Numbered from the stretch's first letter, positions 8,816-17,543 are shown. The stretch: DNA of 64,000 nt from Candidatus Gastranaerophilales bacterium (GCA_944327255.1 CALVHA010000002.1:62001-126000); one strand, 5' to 3'. The notes: generated from the letters alone by a model not told the origin. A program made the numbers and translations.

Positions 8816-10039
8816 TTATTTTACAAGCCTTGCAAATTTTCTTTTTCCTGCTTGCAATACTACAGGATTTGATACATCTATGGTATAGGACATATCGGTA
8901 ATTTTTTGGCCGTCAATTTTGACACCTCCGCCCTGAATAAGACGTTTGCCTTCCCCTCTGCTCTGGACAAATTTCAAATCGACAAGAACATCTATTATAT
9001 TTTTTCCTTGTTCAATTTTAACTTCATCAATATCTTCAGGAATACCCTTGTTTGAAACCACATTGATAAATTCTTCTTGCGCTTTATCTGCTCCGTCCTT
9101 GCCGTGATATTCTTCTGTAATAATATGTGCAAGGTTTAACTTGATATCTCGAGGGTTAACTGAATTTGATTTAATTTGTTCTACAACAATCTTTAACTCT
9201 TCGTCAGATATATCGGTTAACAATTCATAATATCTTGGGATTAATGTATCAGGGATACTCATTAATTTCCCGAACATATCTTTGGCACTGTCGGTTAATG
9301 AAATACAATGTTCAGGATATGTTTTTGACATTTTAACAACGCCATCGGTCCCTTCAAGTAGAGGTAGAAGCATTACCATTTGAGGATATTTTTTGCCGTA
9401 TGCAGCTTGAATATCTCTTCCTAAAAGAGTGTTAAATCTTTGGTCTGTCCCTCCAAGTTCTATATCAGCGTCAACGACTACAGAATCGTATGCCTGCATT
9501 AACGGGTAGAAAAATTCATGAACGGAAATAGGACGGCCTTCTGCGTAACGTTTTGCAAAATCATCTCTTGTCATCATTTGAGCTACGGTAATTTGAGCCG
9601 AAAGTTTTAAAAGTTCAACAAAGCTCATTTTATGAAGCCAATCAGCATTGTTGGTTACTTCTGCCTTTGTGACATCTACAACTTTAGACATCTGGTCGAA
9701 ATAGGATTTGGCATTTTCTTCAACCTGTTCTTTTGTTAAAGACGGTCTTGTTTCTGATTTTCCGGAAGGATCCCCTACCATTGCTGTAGCTCCGCCTACT
9801 ATGAGAACTATTTTATGGCCGAGTTTTTGGAATTCTTTTAACTTCCTCATGACAACAGTATGACCTAAATGCAGATCTGGACGGGTTGGATCCATTCCAA
9901 GCTTTACTCTGAGTGGGGTATTTGTGTCGTGCGCGTGCTGTAATTTTACTGCGAGTTCCTCAATTCCTCCCGGTAAAACTTCCGTACTTCTTGCCAGCCT
10001 TTTTGCCTGTTCTATGAATTCCTGTCTTATATCTACCAT
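8816..10039 (-). CDS. tyrS: Tyrosyl-tRNA synthetase
   Basis: A 407-residue class I synthetase. HLGH in DPTRPDLHLGHTVV (about residues 50-64) is the HIGH motif, VKMSKTYPEH is the KMSKS loop, and the C-terminal 65 residues form an S4 RNA-binding domain (QGGGVKIDGQKI). The start is the ATG with AAGGAGAAAAAG upstream; a longer frame begins 18 codons earlier but lacks a Shine-Dalgarno. It charges tRNA-Tyr in the cytoplasm. It is the first gene of a tyrS-cysE unit, divergent from the flagellar export cluster. Confidence 0.96.
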   Translation of the reverse strand: MVDIRQEFIEQAKRLARSTEVLPGGIEELAVKLQHAHDTNTPLRVKLGMDPTRPDLHLGHTVVMRKLKEFQKLGHKIVLIVGGATAMVGDPSGKSETRPSLTKEQVEENAKSYFDQMSKVVDVTKAEVTNNADWLHKMSFVELLKLSAQITVAQMMTRDDFAKRYAEGRPISVHEFFYPLMQAYDSVVVDADIELGGTDQRFNTLLGRDIQAAYGKKYPQMVMLLPLLEGTDGVVKMSKTYPEHCISLTDSAKDMFGKLMSIPDTLIPRYYELLTDISDEELKIVVEQIKSNSVNPRDIKLNLAHIITEEYHGKDGADKAQEEFINVVSNKGIPEDIDEVKIEQGKNIIDVLVDLKFVQSRGEGKRLIQGGGVKIDGQKITDMSYTIDVSNPVVLQAGKRKFARLVK

Positions 10040-10191
10040 AATCTTTTTCTCCTTATTTAATTTTGATTTTAACAAAAACAAAAATCTTTTCAAATGTTAG
10101 GATGAAATTTTTTTGATTATATTAGAAAAAATCCGTCGCTTAATACAATTTTTGGTTTGATTTTTGAAAAAAATACATTAAAAGGTTGATG

Positions 10192-10205
10192 TTATACATG
10201 TATAA
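10192..10205. promoter_or_regulatory. 14-bp palindrome upstream of export cluster
   Basis: TTATACATGTATAA is a perfect palindrome in the tyrS/export-gene intergenic region, about 58 bases before the TTG start at 10263. It could be an operator or part of a promoter. No other evidence. Confidence 0.25.
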
Positions 10206-10262
10206 ATACTTTATTGTATTTATGGGGATTACTCACAGACTTGATTATAAAGGGATAGTAAG

Positions 10263-11474
10263 TTGGCAAAAACAAAAACAAAGATAGAAACTTCTGATAT
10301 CTTATTTGAGGAATATGATTGGTTTAAAAAACTATTCCCTATTGCGTTGCAAAAATCAAGTGATGGATTTTTTCAGCCTGGATTGAGATGTGAGCTTGTT
10401 GGAGTAAGCAAAAATATCAATTTATTACAGAATAAAGAAGCTTATTTTGTTACAAAAGTCCGTATAGATAAGTTTTATGATATGTTCCTTAGAATTTCGG
10501 ATCAGGCTGTGTCTTTACTTTTAAATAAAGGGCTGGGAAGAACTTCTAAAGCATTTAATATTAACAAGCTGGGAGAGTTGGAAGCTCAGGTGCTGACTGG
10601 TTTTAATGATTATGTATACAAAATTATTGTTCAGTTCCTGGATCCGCCGCCTGTAGTTAATTTTGTAAGAACAAATTATGATATAACTCATTTGACTTTT
10701 ATCATAAGAGATGAAGATGAGCAAGCTTCAGGGAAGTTTATTATATCTGTTCCAGATGGCAGATTAAGTCCTAAAAAGATTGAATCTACAGGAGATAAGT
10801 TTGATTTTCCTGATTTTTATAAATGTCATACAGATGTTTCTATAACAATCGGACGAACAAGGTTTACCGTGAAAGAGTTAAAAGATTTGGAGCCAGGTGA
10901 TTTAATTGTGTTGGAGGATAGTAATCTTCAGAATTTAACTCTTTATGTGAAAGGCGAGACAAAAACGGTTTTAATAGAACCTAATATGAATTTAGAAATA
11001 CCATTCGATGAGAATAACGGAGGAAATGAAATGGGAAATGAGGCGGAAGCTAAAAATTTATGGGATAGCATAGAGGTTGACATGTATGCAGAACTTAATC
11101 CTGTAAAAATTTCTCTGGGAGATTTAAAAAAGATTGAAGAGGGGTTGGTTGTTGATGTCGCTGCTCTTTATGATAATAAGGTTACGCTAAGAGTCGAAAA
11201 TAAAATAATTGGCTATGGCGAACTGGTTATAGTTAACGACAGATATGGTGTTAAAGTAGCAAGTATTGAACAGGAAAAAGAGGAAAATCCTATATTAACG
11301 AATCCTTCTTTACAACCATCAGTTCAACCACAGGCAGAGGCTCCAGATATGGCCGCTGAGGGGACTGTTCAAAATGAAGCAGTTGCTGAACAGACTGCTG
11401 AAGTTCCTGCGCAGGAAGGTGGAGAAGAAGAATTTGATTACAGCGATTTTGAGTTGGAAGACGAAGATATTTAA
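10263..11474 (+). CDS. FliM/FliN-like switch protein with two SpoA domains
   Basis: A 403-residue protein. Residues about 1-185 resemble the middle (CheC-like) part of FliM or FliY. Two SpoA (surface presentation of antigens) domains follow: about 190-250 (DVSITIGRTRFTVKELKDL) and about 275-345 (KISLGDLKKIEEGLVVDV, IIGYGELVIVNDRYGVKV). The last 50 residues are acidic and low-complexity. SpoA proteins build the cytoplasmic C-ring/sorting platform of flagella and type III secretion systems. It starts at TTG with AAAGGG upstream and heads the fliO-P-Q-R cluster. No FliM-type CheY-binding N-terminal peptide is obvious. Confidence 0.75.
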   Translation: MAKTKTKIETSDILFEEYDWFKKLFPIALQKSSDGFFQPGLRCELVGVSKNINLLQNKEAYFVTKVRIDKFYDMFLRISDQAVSLLLNKGLGRTSKAFNINKLGELEAQVLTGFNDYVYKIIVQFLDPPPVVNFVRTNYDITHLTFIIRDEDEQASGKFIISVPDGRLSPKKIESTGDKFDFPDFYKCHTDVSITIGRTRFTVKELKDLEPGDLIVLEDSNLQNLTLYVKGETKTVLIEPNMNLEIPFDENNGGNEMGNEAEAKNLWDSIEVDMYAELNPVKISLGDLKKIEEGLVVDVAALYDNKVTLRVENKIIGYGELVIVNDRYGVKVASIEQEKEENPILTNPSLQPSVQPQAEAPDMAAEGTVQNEAVAEQTAEVPAQEGGEEEFDYSDFELEDEDI

Positions 11475-11495
11475 TGAAAAAGAATTGAGGATATT

Positions 11496-11981
11496 ATGGG
11501 CGGATATATAGTAAATTTTGCAATATATACAATGGCAATGTTGGGGCTAATCTTTTTTGCCCTGATGATTTACCAAAAAGCTTCAAAAAACGGAGGATTT
11601 GGAGCTAGGAAAAATAGTTTCTTATCTTTAGAGGAATCTATGTCTATAGGACCTCGAAAAAATCTTTACGTTGTTCGAGCTGGAAACGAAAGATTTTTGC
11701 TTTCAAGTGATATGGACAAAACATCTTTTATTGCCAAATTAGATGGAACCTGTAATATACAAAGCAACAAGCCTGAAGGTCCATATGATTTGGATGAGTT
11801 GTATGGAATAGAGAAAGATTCTGTTCAAGAAGAACCTGCAGAAAAAGTTGAAACTGTTGTTGAGCCTGAAATAGTCCAAAAGCAGGAAAGTGTTGATGAT
11901 TTACCTGTAATTGTTGATTTTAATGAAAAAAGAAAAGGGAAAAAAGTTATAAAAAATTTATTAAATAAAATAAATGAATAG
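11496..11981 (+). CDS. fliO: FliO-like flagellar export protein
   Basis: A 161-residue protein with a single N-terminal membrane helix (about residues 5-26). A small domain follows with LEESMSIGPRKNLYVVRAGNERFLLSS, the FliO/FliZ pattern, then a variable acidic tail rich in E and V. FliO is a chaperone-like factor for assembly of the FliP ring. The position immediately before fliP supports the call; sequence conservation in this family is low. Confidence 0.75.
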   Translation: MGGYIVNFAIYTMAMLGLIFFALMIYQKASKNGGFGARKNSFLSLEESMSIGPRKNLYVVRAGNERFLLSSDMDKTSFIAKLDGTCNIQSNKPEGPYDLDELYGIEKDSVQEEPAEKVETVVEPEIVQKQESVDDLPVIVDFNEKRKGKKVIKNLLNKINE

Positions 11982-11986
11982 AGGAT

Positions 11987-12631
11987 ATGATGGATAACGT
12001 TTTAAAGGATATAAATCCAGTACTGCAAATGTTAATAGTTATGACGGTGTTTTCGCTGATACCGTTGGTTTTCTGTTGTATGACAAGTTTTTTAAGATTT
12101 GTCATTGTTTTTTCAATGCTTAAAACCGCACTTGGAACCCAATCTGTTCCGCCTTCAATTGTAATTATAGGTTTATCTATGATTTTGACATTTTTTACAA
12201 TGGGACCTACTTTCCAGAAAATGTATGAAATGGGAAGTGTTCCATACCAGCAAAATCAAAATATTGTGATGGCAATAGAGCAAGGTTCAAAGCCTTTAAA
12301 GGAATTCATGATGAAGCAAACCAGAGAATCTGATCTGGCGTTTTTTATTGAGTTAACTAAAAAGAAGGCCCCTTCCAGTCCTGATGAAATTACAATATGG
12401 GAAGTGGCTCCTGCATATATTATGAGTGAACTTAAAACTGCTTTTGAAATAGGGTTTGTAATTTTCGTTCCATTCATAGTTCTTGACCTTGTTGTTGCCA
12501 ATATTCTTCTTGCACTCGGTATGTTTATGCTATCACCGACAATTATTTCTCTGCCTTTTAAACTTCTTATTTTTATTGCAGTTGATGGTTGGGCGCTAAT
12601 TGTTCAGGGACTGGTTACAAGTTATAATTAA
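11987..12631 (+). CDS. fliP: Flagellar/type III export gate protein FliP
   Basis: A 214-residue integral membrane protein. Recognisable segments are MTSFLRFVIVFSMLKTALGTQSVPP near the N-terminus and the C-terminal PAYIMSELKTAFEIGFVIFVPFIVLDLVVANILLALGMFMLSP, the FliP family signature. Five FliP subunits form the core of the export gate with FliQ and FliR. Two consecutive ATGs occur at 11987 and 11990. The GAGG Shine-Dalgarno better fits the second, a difference of one residue. It lacks the cleaved N-terminal signal of longer enterobacterial FliP. Confidence 0.95.
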   Translation: MMDNVLKDINPVLQMLIVMTVFSLIPLVFCCMTSFLRFVIVFSMLKTALGTQSVPPSIVIIGLSMILTFFTMGPTFQKMYEMGSVPYQQNQNIVMAIEQGSKPLKEFMMKQTRESDLAFFIELTKKKAPSSPDEITIWEVAPAYIMSELKTAFEIGFVIFVPFIVLDLVVANILLALGMFMLSPTIISLPFKLLIFIAVDGWALIVQGLVTSYN

Positions 12632-12644
12632 GAAAGGTAAAATA

Positions 12645-13136
12645 ATGGTTGAAATTTTAGCGGAATACTTAGCAAAAGGTTTTATGATAATGCTTGCCAT
12701 TTCAATGCCATGTGTACTTGTTGCGGCAGGTATTGGTCTTGTTGTCGGTATTTTGCAGGCAGTAACGCAGGTTCAGGAACAAACTATTGCGGCTGCTCCT
12801 AAAATTTTGGGAGTGTTTCTTGTAATTGTAATCGGTGGATTTGGATTTATCAGACTGCTTACCAACTTATTTACTGATGGTATGGCACTTGCTTTTAATG
12901 TTGTGCCTAAAAATGATGCGTATGTTTTATCTTCTGATTATCACAGGTATACGTCTACTTATGGAGAGCTTGCTCCACAAAAATTTAAAACTCAATCTGA
13001 TATAGATTATATAATGAAGCATCCTGACAAGGTTCCATATATTGATCATTCCGAAAGAATTAAAAATATTAAATCAAATAGAGTCGCAAATCCTCAGCCT
13101 GATTTGGTTGAAACAAGAACTATTCTTAGAAGATAA
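12645..13136 (+). CDS. fliQ: Flagellar/type III export gate protein FliQ with C-terminal extension
   Basis: The first 88 or so residues are a typical two-helix FliQ (VLVAAGIGLVVGILQAVTQVQEQT, PKILGVFLVIVIGGFGFI). FliQ is normally about 90 residues, but this one has 163. The extra 75 residues are soluble, charged and tyrosine-rich (SSDYHRYTSTYGELAPQKFK, HPDKVPYIDHSERIK). I chose the ATG at 12645 with AAAGG upstream; an earlier in-frame codon lies within fliP. FliQ packs around the FliP/FliR core in the inner membrane. The tail's function is unknown. Confidence 0.93.
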   Translation: MVEILAEYLAKGFMIMLAISMPCVLVAAGIGLVVGILQAVTQVQEQTIAAAPKILGVFLVIVIGGFGFIRLLTNLFTDGMALAFNVVPKNDAYVLSSDYHRYTSTYGELAPQKFKTQSDIDYIMKHPDKVPYIDHSERIKNIKSNRVANPQPDLVETRTILRR

Positions 13137-13147
13137 CTGGAGTTTAA

Positions 13148-13936
13148 ATGGACGGATTTTATGTTGAATTAGCAAAACTTTTTCCGCAGTTAAATGCTTC
13201 GTTATTATCAGGCATTTACGTTTTTGCTCGAATAATAGGTTTTTTCCGTTTTGCTCCGGTATTTAACAGAAAAGAAATTCCGGGAATGGTAAAGTTAGCT
13301 CTTGCCTTAATGTTTACGGTTATTTTAATATGTCTTATTCAACCGCCTGTAGAGGTTGTTAAAAATGCAAAAGATTCGATGCTTTTATCTATAGTATTAA
13401 ACTTTGCCGTTGGTGCTATTATCGGTTATATGGCACAGCTAATTCTTATTGCGATTGATGCAGGTGCTGATATGATAAACATGCAAATGGGGCTTTCTTC
13501 TGCAATGGTACTTGATCCGACAACTTCTTCTCAAGTATCGATTTTGACAAAGTTATTTTCTTTACTTGGTTTATTAATTTTTATAGAACTAGGCGGGGTT
13601 TATTGGCTGATAAAAGCTTTGATAAGAAGTTTTGAGATTTTTCCTTTGTTTGCAACAACATTACCGTTAGCAAAGTTGGTTAATTTTGATTATCTTATTC
13701 AAATGACATCTAATGTTTTATATATGGGATTGCAGATAGCTTCTCCTGTTCTTCTGGCGACTTTAGGACAAGATATTATTCTGGGTGTAATTTCTAAGAC
13801 TGCACCACAAGTGAACGTATTTCAATTGAGTTTTTTATTCAAACCGGTATTTGGCGCAGCAATTCTTGTATGGATTATGCCTATGCTTCTAAATATAATT
13901 AGTGATTATTTTTTAGGATATGCAAATATTTTTTAG
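13148..13936 (+). CDS. fliR: Flagellar/type III export gate protein FliR
   Basis: A 262-residue protein with about six membrane helices. Family features include FFRFAPVFNRKEIPGMVKLALA near the N-terminus, a DAGADMINMQMGLSSAMVLDP loop and the helix around LLATLGQDIILGVISKTAPQVNVF. It is the single-copy subunit of the export gate. No flhB or flhA follows, so those genes must lie elsewhere if the apparatus is complete. An 82-base gap separates it from the next gene. Confidence 0.94.
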   Translation: MDGFYVELAKLFPQLNASLLSGIYVFARIIGFFRFAPVFNRKEIPGMVKLALALMFTVILICLIQPPVEVVKNAKDSMLLSIVLNFAVGAIIGYMAQLILIAIDAGADMINMQMGLSSAMVLDPTTSSQVSILTKLFSLLGLLIFIELGGVYWLIKALIRSFEIFPLFATTLPLAKLVNFDYLIQMTSNVLYMGLQIASPVLLATLGQDIILGVISKTAPQVNVFQLSFLFKPVFGAAILVWIMPMLLNIISDYFLGYANIF

Positions 13937-14018
13937 TGTAACAAAATGTAACAAAAAGGCAATTTATGTAGACTTGAATTTTTTATAACTATATGTAAAC
14001 ACGAAAGGAGGTATTTTT

Positions 14019-14810
14019 ATGCCAATTTATTATAATGGAGCTTTAGTTGGAATGAACAATGCGGTTCACGATAAGGATTACCAAGCAAAGCTTTCCGAAA
14101 AAACAACTCAAATTCTTGGTGATAAAACAAGTATTTCTGTTAATGAGTTAAAAAAGAATTCTTTATTTAATGATGCATATAAAAAACTTGATGCGGAAGG
14201 TAAAAAGCAATTTGATGCAATATTGAATTTAGATGGAGATGCCAATCAAGTCAGTGAAAAAGAACTTAAAACTTTAATGACAATTTTGGATTCAGATTTA
14301 TCAAAAGACGAATTTAGCAATAAAGAAGTATTCCTTATGGATGGTGAATTTTCTACGGGGAAAAAAGGCGGTATTTATCAAGCAACTGAGCAAGAGATCC
14401 AAAATGTATATCAAAATACAAAGACCAGAGCAGAAATTAAAGCTGCAGAAGTTGCTAAAATGAAAGCAAACGCTGAAAAATTGAATGATTTAAAAGGACT
14501 TGTGTCTGAATATGATATAGCAAAAGGTTCAGATCTTGCAAAGGGTTTGAATATACTCAGATCTAATGTTTCTATTGGAAACAAAGAAGGAATGCATATA
14601 TATGATTCTGCTATTTCGGATTTCTTTAAAGGACAGCTTCAGAACGTAGATACATCTCGTGATGGCGGTTCTAGACTGTATACATTAAAAGATGGTACTA
14701 CTATTTATCACGATAACCAAATTATGGGTAAAGAAAATGGTTTTGTAACAATTACTTATCCTGATGGTAAGATTGAAAAATATAATGCTGAAGGCGAAAA
14801 AGTAAAATAA
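14019..14810 (+). CDS. Unknown soluble protein with EF-hand-like loop
   Basis: A 263-residue protein with no signal peptide or membrane helix. About residues 68-80 contain NLDGDANQVSEKEL, an Asp/Asn-rich loop resembling an EF-hand but one residue short of the canonical 12, so calcium binding is only a suggestion. The middle is helical and Lys/Glu/Ala-rich. The C-terminal 60 residues have repeated short beta patterns (LKDGTTIYHDN, ITYPDGKIEKYNAEGEK). A very strong Shine-Dalgarno (AAAGGAGG) suggests high expression. It follows the export gate genes, so it could be an export substrate (inference). Confidence 0.6.
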   Translation: MPIYYNGALVGMNNAVHDKDYQAKLSEKTTQILGDKTSISVNELKKNSLFNDAYKKLDAEGKKQFDAILNLDGDANQVSEKELKTLMTILDSDLSKDEFSNKEVFLMDGEFSTGKKGGIYQATEQEIQNVYQNTKTRAEIKAAEVAKMKANAEKLNDLKGLVSEYDIAKGSDLAKGLNILRSNVSIGNKEGMHIYDSAISDFFKGQLQNVDTSRDGGSRLYTLKDGTTIYHDNQIMGKENGFVTITYPDGKIEKYNAEGEKVK

Positions 14811-14819
14811 TATACTGAG

Positions 14820-14845
14820 ACTGGCGAGTTTACTAACTCGCCAGT
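14820..14845. terminator. Hairpin terminator between convergent genes
   Basis: ACTGGCGAGTT and AACTCGCCAGT form an 11-bp perfect stem with a TACT loop, lying between the convergent stops at 14810 and 14850. It can serve both strands, though the flanking T runs are short. Confidence 0.75.
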
Positions 14846-14849
14846 TTAA

Positions 14850-15230
14850 TTAATATCTGTTATTAAGAGCGTCTTTTAGAGCTTTTTCAAGAACTTCGAC
14901 TTTTGCTTGAAGAACTTTTACTTGAGAAGTGCTGCTATCAGTTTTAACAGAGCTTCTTTCCAATTCTCTTTTATAAGCGAATAGCTGTTCTGTTTGAGCA
15001 AGGTAAAATGGAATTACAGCACATGCTCCTACGAATAAACCTATCCCGAGTATGCCTAAAGTGTAGAATGCAATATTAAGAGTTTTCGTTGTGTGATATA
15101 CGGTTTCTGATACAACGTCATATCTCGGCGCCCATAATTGAAGTGTAATTGGTTCTGCTCCGTTTAGAATTACGATAAATATAACTCCTAAAAGTGCTAA
15201 AAATGCAATAATATTTATAAGATACTTCAT
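14850..15230 (-). CDS. LapA-like (DUF1049) membrane protein
   Basis: A 126-residue protein with two membrane helices (about 5-25 and 50-78) and a C-terminal coiled coil (about 85-122). This matches the lipopolysaccharide-assembly protein A/DUF1049 layout. The N-terminal NGAEPITLQLW resembles the NxxxVxLxxL pattern after the first helix in that family. In E. coli LapA takes part in control of LpxC turnover; a similar role here is not established. Its ATG overlaps the stop of the pseudouridine synthase gene (TAATG). It is the last gene of a four-gene operon. Confidence 0.65.
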   Translation of the reverse strand: MKYLINIIAFLALLGVIFIVILNGAEPITLQLWAPRYDVVSETVYHTTKTLNIAFYTLGILGIGLFVGACAVIPFYLAQTEQLFAYKRELERSSVKTDSSTSQVKVLQAKVEVLEKALKDALNNRY

Positions 15231-16138
15231 TATTTTCTCCCCTCAAAATAGTTTAGTACTTTCTTAAATTTTTCATCCGGTTGGATTTCAAGTGTTATTA
15301 TCTCATCAGAAAAAGGTTTTGTAAACCTTAAGTAATAAGATTGCAAAACTTGTTCATCAGTAGATACTTTTCCCTTTCCTGCTCCATATAATGTATCATT
15401 GTATATGGGATGTTTCAAGTAACTGGTGTGGACCCTTATTTGATGTGTTCGACCGGTAATTAGAGTTAATTCTAATACAGTTGCTTCTTGAAAACGTTTT
15501 GCGACTTTAACTAGAGTTATACTTTCTTTACCGTTTGGTGTAACCATCATTTTATGCGGCTGTTTGGGATTTCGACCTATCGGAAGGTTAATGATCTCCT
15601 CTTCTTTTTCCCATATCCCTTTGACAATGGCTCTGTATTTTTTGACTATGGTATGTTGTTTTATTTGGTTTGCCAGAAACTCATGTGTCTGATTGTTTTT
15701 TGCAATCATTAAAAGTCCTGATGTGTTTCTATCAAGTCTATGTAATATCCCTCTGCGGAATTCCCCGTTAATATCAGATAAATTATTTCCATATTTATAT
15801 AACAATGCATTAACAAGTGTATTATTTTTTTCAATATTTGTTGGATGAGTAAGCATTCCTGATGGTTTATTAACAACAAGCATATTCTCATCTTCATATA
15901 TTATATCCAGGGGAATATTCTCTGCCTCAATTTTAATCTCTTCTGTTACTGCAGGTGTGATTTCAATTTTATCGTCTTCCTTTAATAAATATGAGGCTTT
16001 TTTAACTTCATTATTAACTTTTATATTTCCGGATTTGATTTGAATCTGAACCTTTGAGCGCGAAAAATTTTTAAGAACTTCTGAAAGACAGGAGTCCAAT
16101 CTTTTACCCTCATCGTTTTCGTCAATAATATAAATCAT
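15230..16138 (-). CDS. RluA-family 23S rRNA pseudouridine synthase
   Basis: A 302-residue protein. An N-terminal S4 domain (about 8-70) precedes the RluA catalytic domain with the motif LHRLDRNTSGLLMIAK holding the catalytic Asp, GMLTHPT, and a C-terminal RTHQIRVHTSYLKHPIYND. The architecture fits RluD/RluC-type enzymes that modify large-subunit rRNA; the target base cannot be told from sequence. It overlaps lspA upstream by one base, the usual lspA-rluD neighbourhood in many bacteria. Confidence 0.93.
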   Translation of the reverse strand: MIYIIDENDEGKRLDSCLSEVLKNFSRSKVQIQIKSGNIKVNNEVKKASYLLKEDDKIEITPAVTEEIKIEAENIPLDIIYEDENMLVVNKPSGMLTHPTNIEKNNTLVNALLYKYGNNLSDINGEFRRGILHRLDRNTSGLLMIAKNNQTHEFLANQIKQHTIVKKYRAIVKGIWEKEEEIINLPIGRNPKQPHKMMVTPNGKESITLVKVAKRFQEATVLELTLITGRTHQIRVHTSYLKHPIYNDTLYGAGKGKVSTDEQVLQSYYLRFTKPFSDEIITLEIQPDEKFKKVLNYFEGRK

Positions 16139-16602
16139 TATTTTGTCTTCTTTACAAGAATTATTATTACTAAAGCTATTACTGCGATATTAATAAAAAT
16201 ATCAGAAATATTAAATACAGGGAAGTTAATAAATTTCAATTCAAAAAAATCTCTTACATATCCAAGAACGATTCTTTCATGTAAGTTCCCCGCAATCCCA
16301 GCACAAAGCAAAGATATGCAGAAGATTTCTTTCATCCATATTGATTTAAGATGTCTTATAACATATAAAAATAACAGAGTTAATACTACTACAGACAAAA
16401 CAATTAGAAATTCTCTGGCATTCGGGAGAATATTAAATGCTGCGCCTGTATTTTTTACAAAAGTAAGTGCTACAACTTTACTAGAAAATGCAAAACCTCT
16501 TGTAATATTTTGATATAAAAGTTTTGACAGATATAGATCAGATATTAAGAAAAATATAAAACATACTATAAAATATATTATTTTGCTTAATTTATTATTC
16601 AT
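16138..16602 (-). CDS. lspA: Lipoprotein signal peptidase
   Basis: A 154-residue inner-membrane protease with four predicted helices. Conserved elements seen are VKNTGAAFNIL, AGIAGNLHERIVLGYVRDFF and FPVFNISDIFINIAV. The two catalytic Asp positions of LspA, in the (V/R)DF and NxxD motifs, are both present. The usual Asp of GNxxDR is Glu here (GNLHER), a conservative departure. It cleaves signal peptides of prolipoproteins after lipidation. It overlaps the secreted-protein gene upstream by 4 bases. Confidence 0.9.
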   Translation of the reverse strand: MNNKLSKIIYFIVCFIFFLISDLYLSKLLYQNITRGFAFSSKVVALTFVKNTGAAFNILPNAREFLIVLSVVVLTLLFLYVIRHLKSIWMKEIFCISLLCAGIAGNLHERIVLGYVRDFFELKFINFPVFNISDIFINIAVIALVIIILVKKTK

Positions 16603-17498
16603 TCATTCTTATCTCCGACTTTTGCAAAGTTGTTTTTAGGAACAACATTTACTCTTGTCATAATAAATGCCAGACCATTCATATATACCCGAACTTTATC
16701 TTCTGATGCAACTTCTGCTTTTGTAATTCCTACAGATGCTACAATATATTCGTTTAAATTATCCGTATTGGCATTGAACATTCTTTCCAAAACCTGTTCT
16801 TCAGGAAGTCTTCTGAATTTTTCTTCAGGCATTGGTGCTGGATTAACGATTTTTTCTCTGTTAATTGATGCAATTACAATTTCTTCTTCCGGAAGATCCA
16901 CTTTTAATTTTGCGGTATAAGCTCCGTTTGCCCCAATCATCGTAGGAGCATTTAAATCCATTTTTACAAATCTTGCATCGCCAAATTTTAATGTAGAAAA
17001 TTCATTAAGAATATCTTCTCCAGTAATTAGCCACTTATCAGATATTTTTTCTAAATGATATATGCAATTTGATTCTGCATTAAGTTCTCCGACAGATTGA
17101 ATTAAATCAGGATCAGAACTTGTTGTTGCAACCGCTGTTTCGTATGTTTCAACAGTTGCATAATTCCCGTTTACTGTTATTGCTTTTATGTAAGTTTTAT
17201 AAGAAATATCAGGATATGTTGTCCACGTTTCCTTAACAAGGCTAAAGTATACTTCTTTATTATAGCCGTCATTATTTATAAATGAATCGGCATATAAGGT
17301 TCTCAATCCTTCAAGATCATATTTTGCAACAAATTTATCCTGCTTGTCAAAGACATTTTCTATATCTTTATAACAGTTTTTTTCTATTTTTGCCTGCTGT
17401 ACTTTTGTTTTGAAATCAGTGATAAATCCTGCCTGAGCCGGCATGGATAAGTTTGAAATTATTGCTAAACTTAATATTGATAATACTACTCTCTTCAT
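16599..17498 (-). CDS. Secreted protein with NTF2/SnoaL-like domain
   Basis: A 299-residue protein. I chose the ATG that gives a good Sec signal peptide (MKRVVLSILSLAIISNLSMPAQA, cleavage after AQA). Residues about 40-160 have the NTF2-like pattern seen in DUF4440/SnoaL proteins (FDKQDKFVAKYDLEGLRTLY, then strand-rich segments ending WLITGED). The C-terminal half (about 165-299) is strand-rich and unassigned. It has no Shine-Dalgarno; TATAAT ends 7 nt before the ATG. It is the first gene of an operon with lspA, the pseudouridine synthase and the LapA-like protein. Confidence 0.6.
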   Translation of the reverse strand: MKRVVLSILSLAIISNLSMPAQAGFITDFKTKVQQAKIEKNCYKDIENVFDKQDKFVAKYDLEGLRTLYADSFINNDGYNKEVYFSLVKETWTTYPDISYKTYIKAITVNGNYATVETYETAVATTSSDPDLIQSVGELNAESNCIYHLEKISDKWLITGEDILNEFSTLKFGDARFVKMDLNAPTMIGANGAYTAKLKVDLPEEEIVIASINREKIVNPAPMPEEKFRRLPEEQVLERMFNANTDNLNEYIVASVGITKAEVASEDKVRVYMNGLAFIMTRVNVVPKNNFAKVGDKNE

Positions 17499-17505
17499 AA
17501 TAATT

Positions 17506-17533
17506 ATTATAGTTGAAATTTTTTTAATATCAA
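17506..17533 (-). promoter_or_regulatory. Promoter of secreted protein-lspA operon, predicted leaderless
   Basis: Read on the minus strand: TTGATA (17533-17528), 16-bp spacer, TATAAT (17511-17506), then 7 bases to the ATG ending at 17498. Predicted transcription start falls on or next to the start codon, and no ribosome binding site is present. Confidence 0.6.
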
Positions 17534-17543
17534 GTATCAATCT

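Noticed and set aside
10263-13936. A complete flagellar or type III secretion locus.
   Set aside because: Only the C-ring protein and FliO-P-Q-R are present; FlhA, FlhB, ATPase, rod, hook and filament genes are absent from the window, so the system type cannot be decided here.
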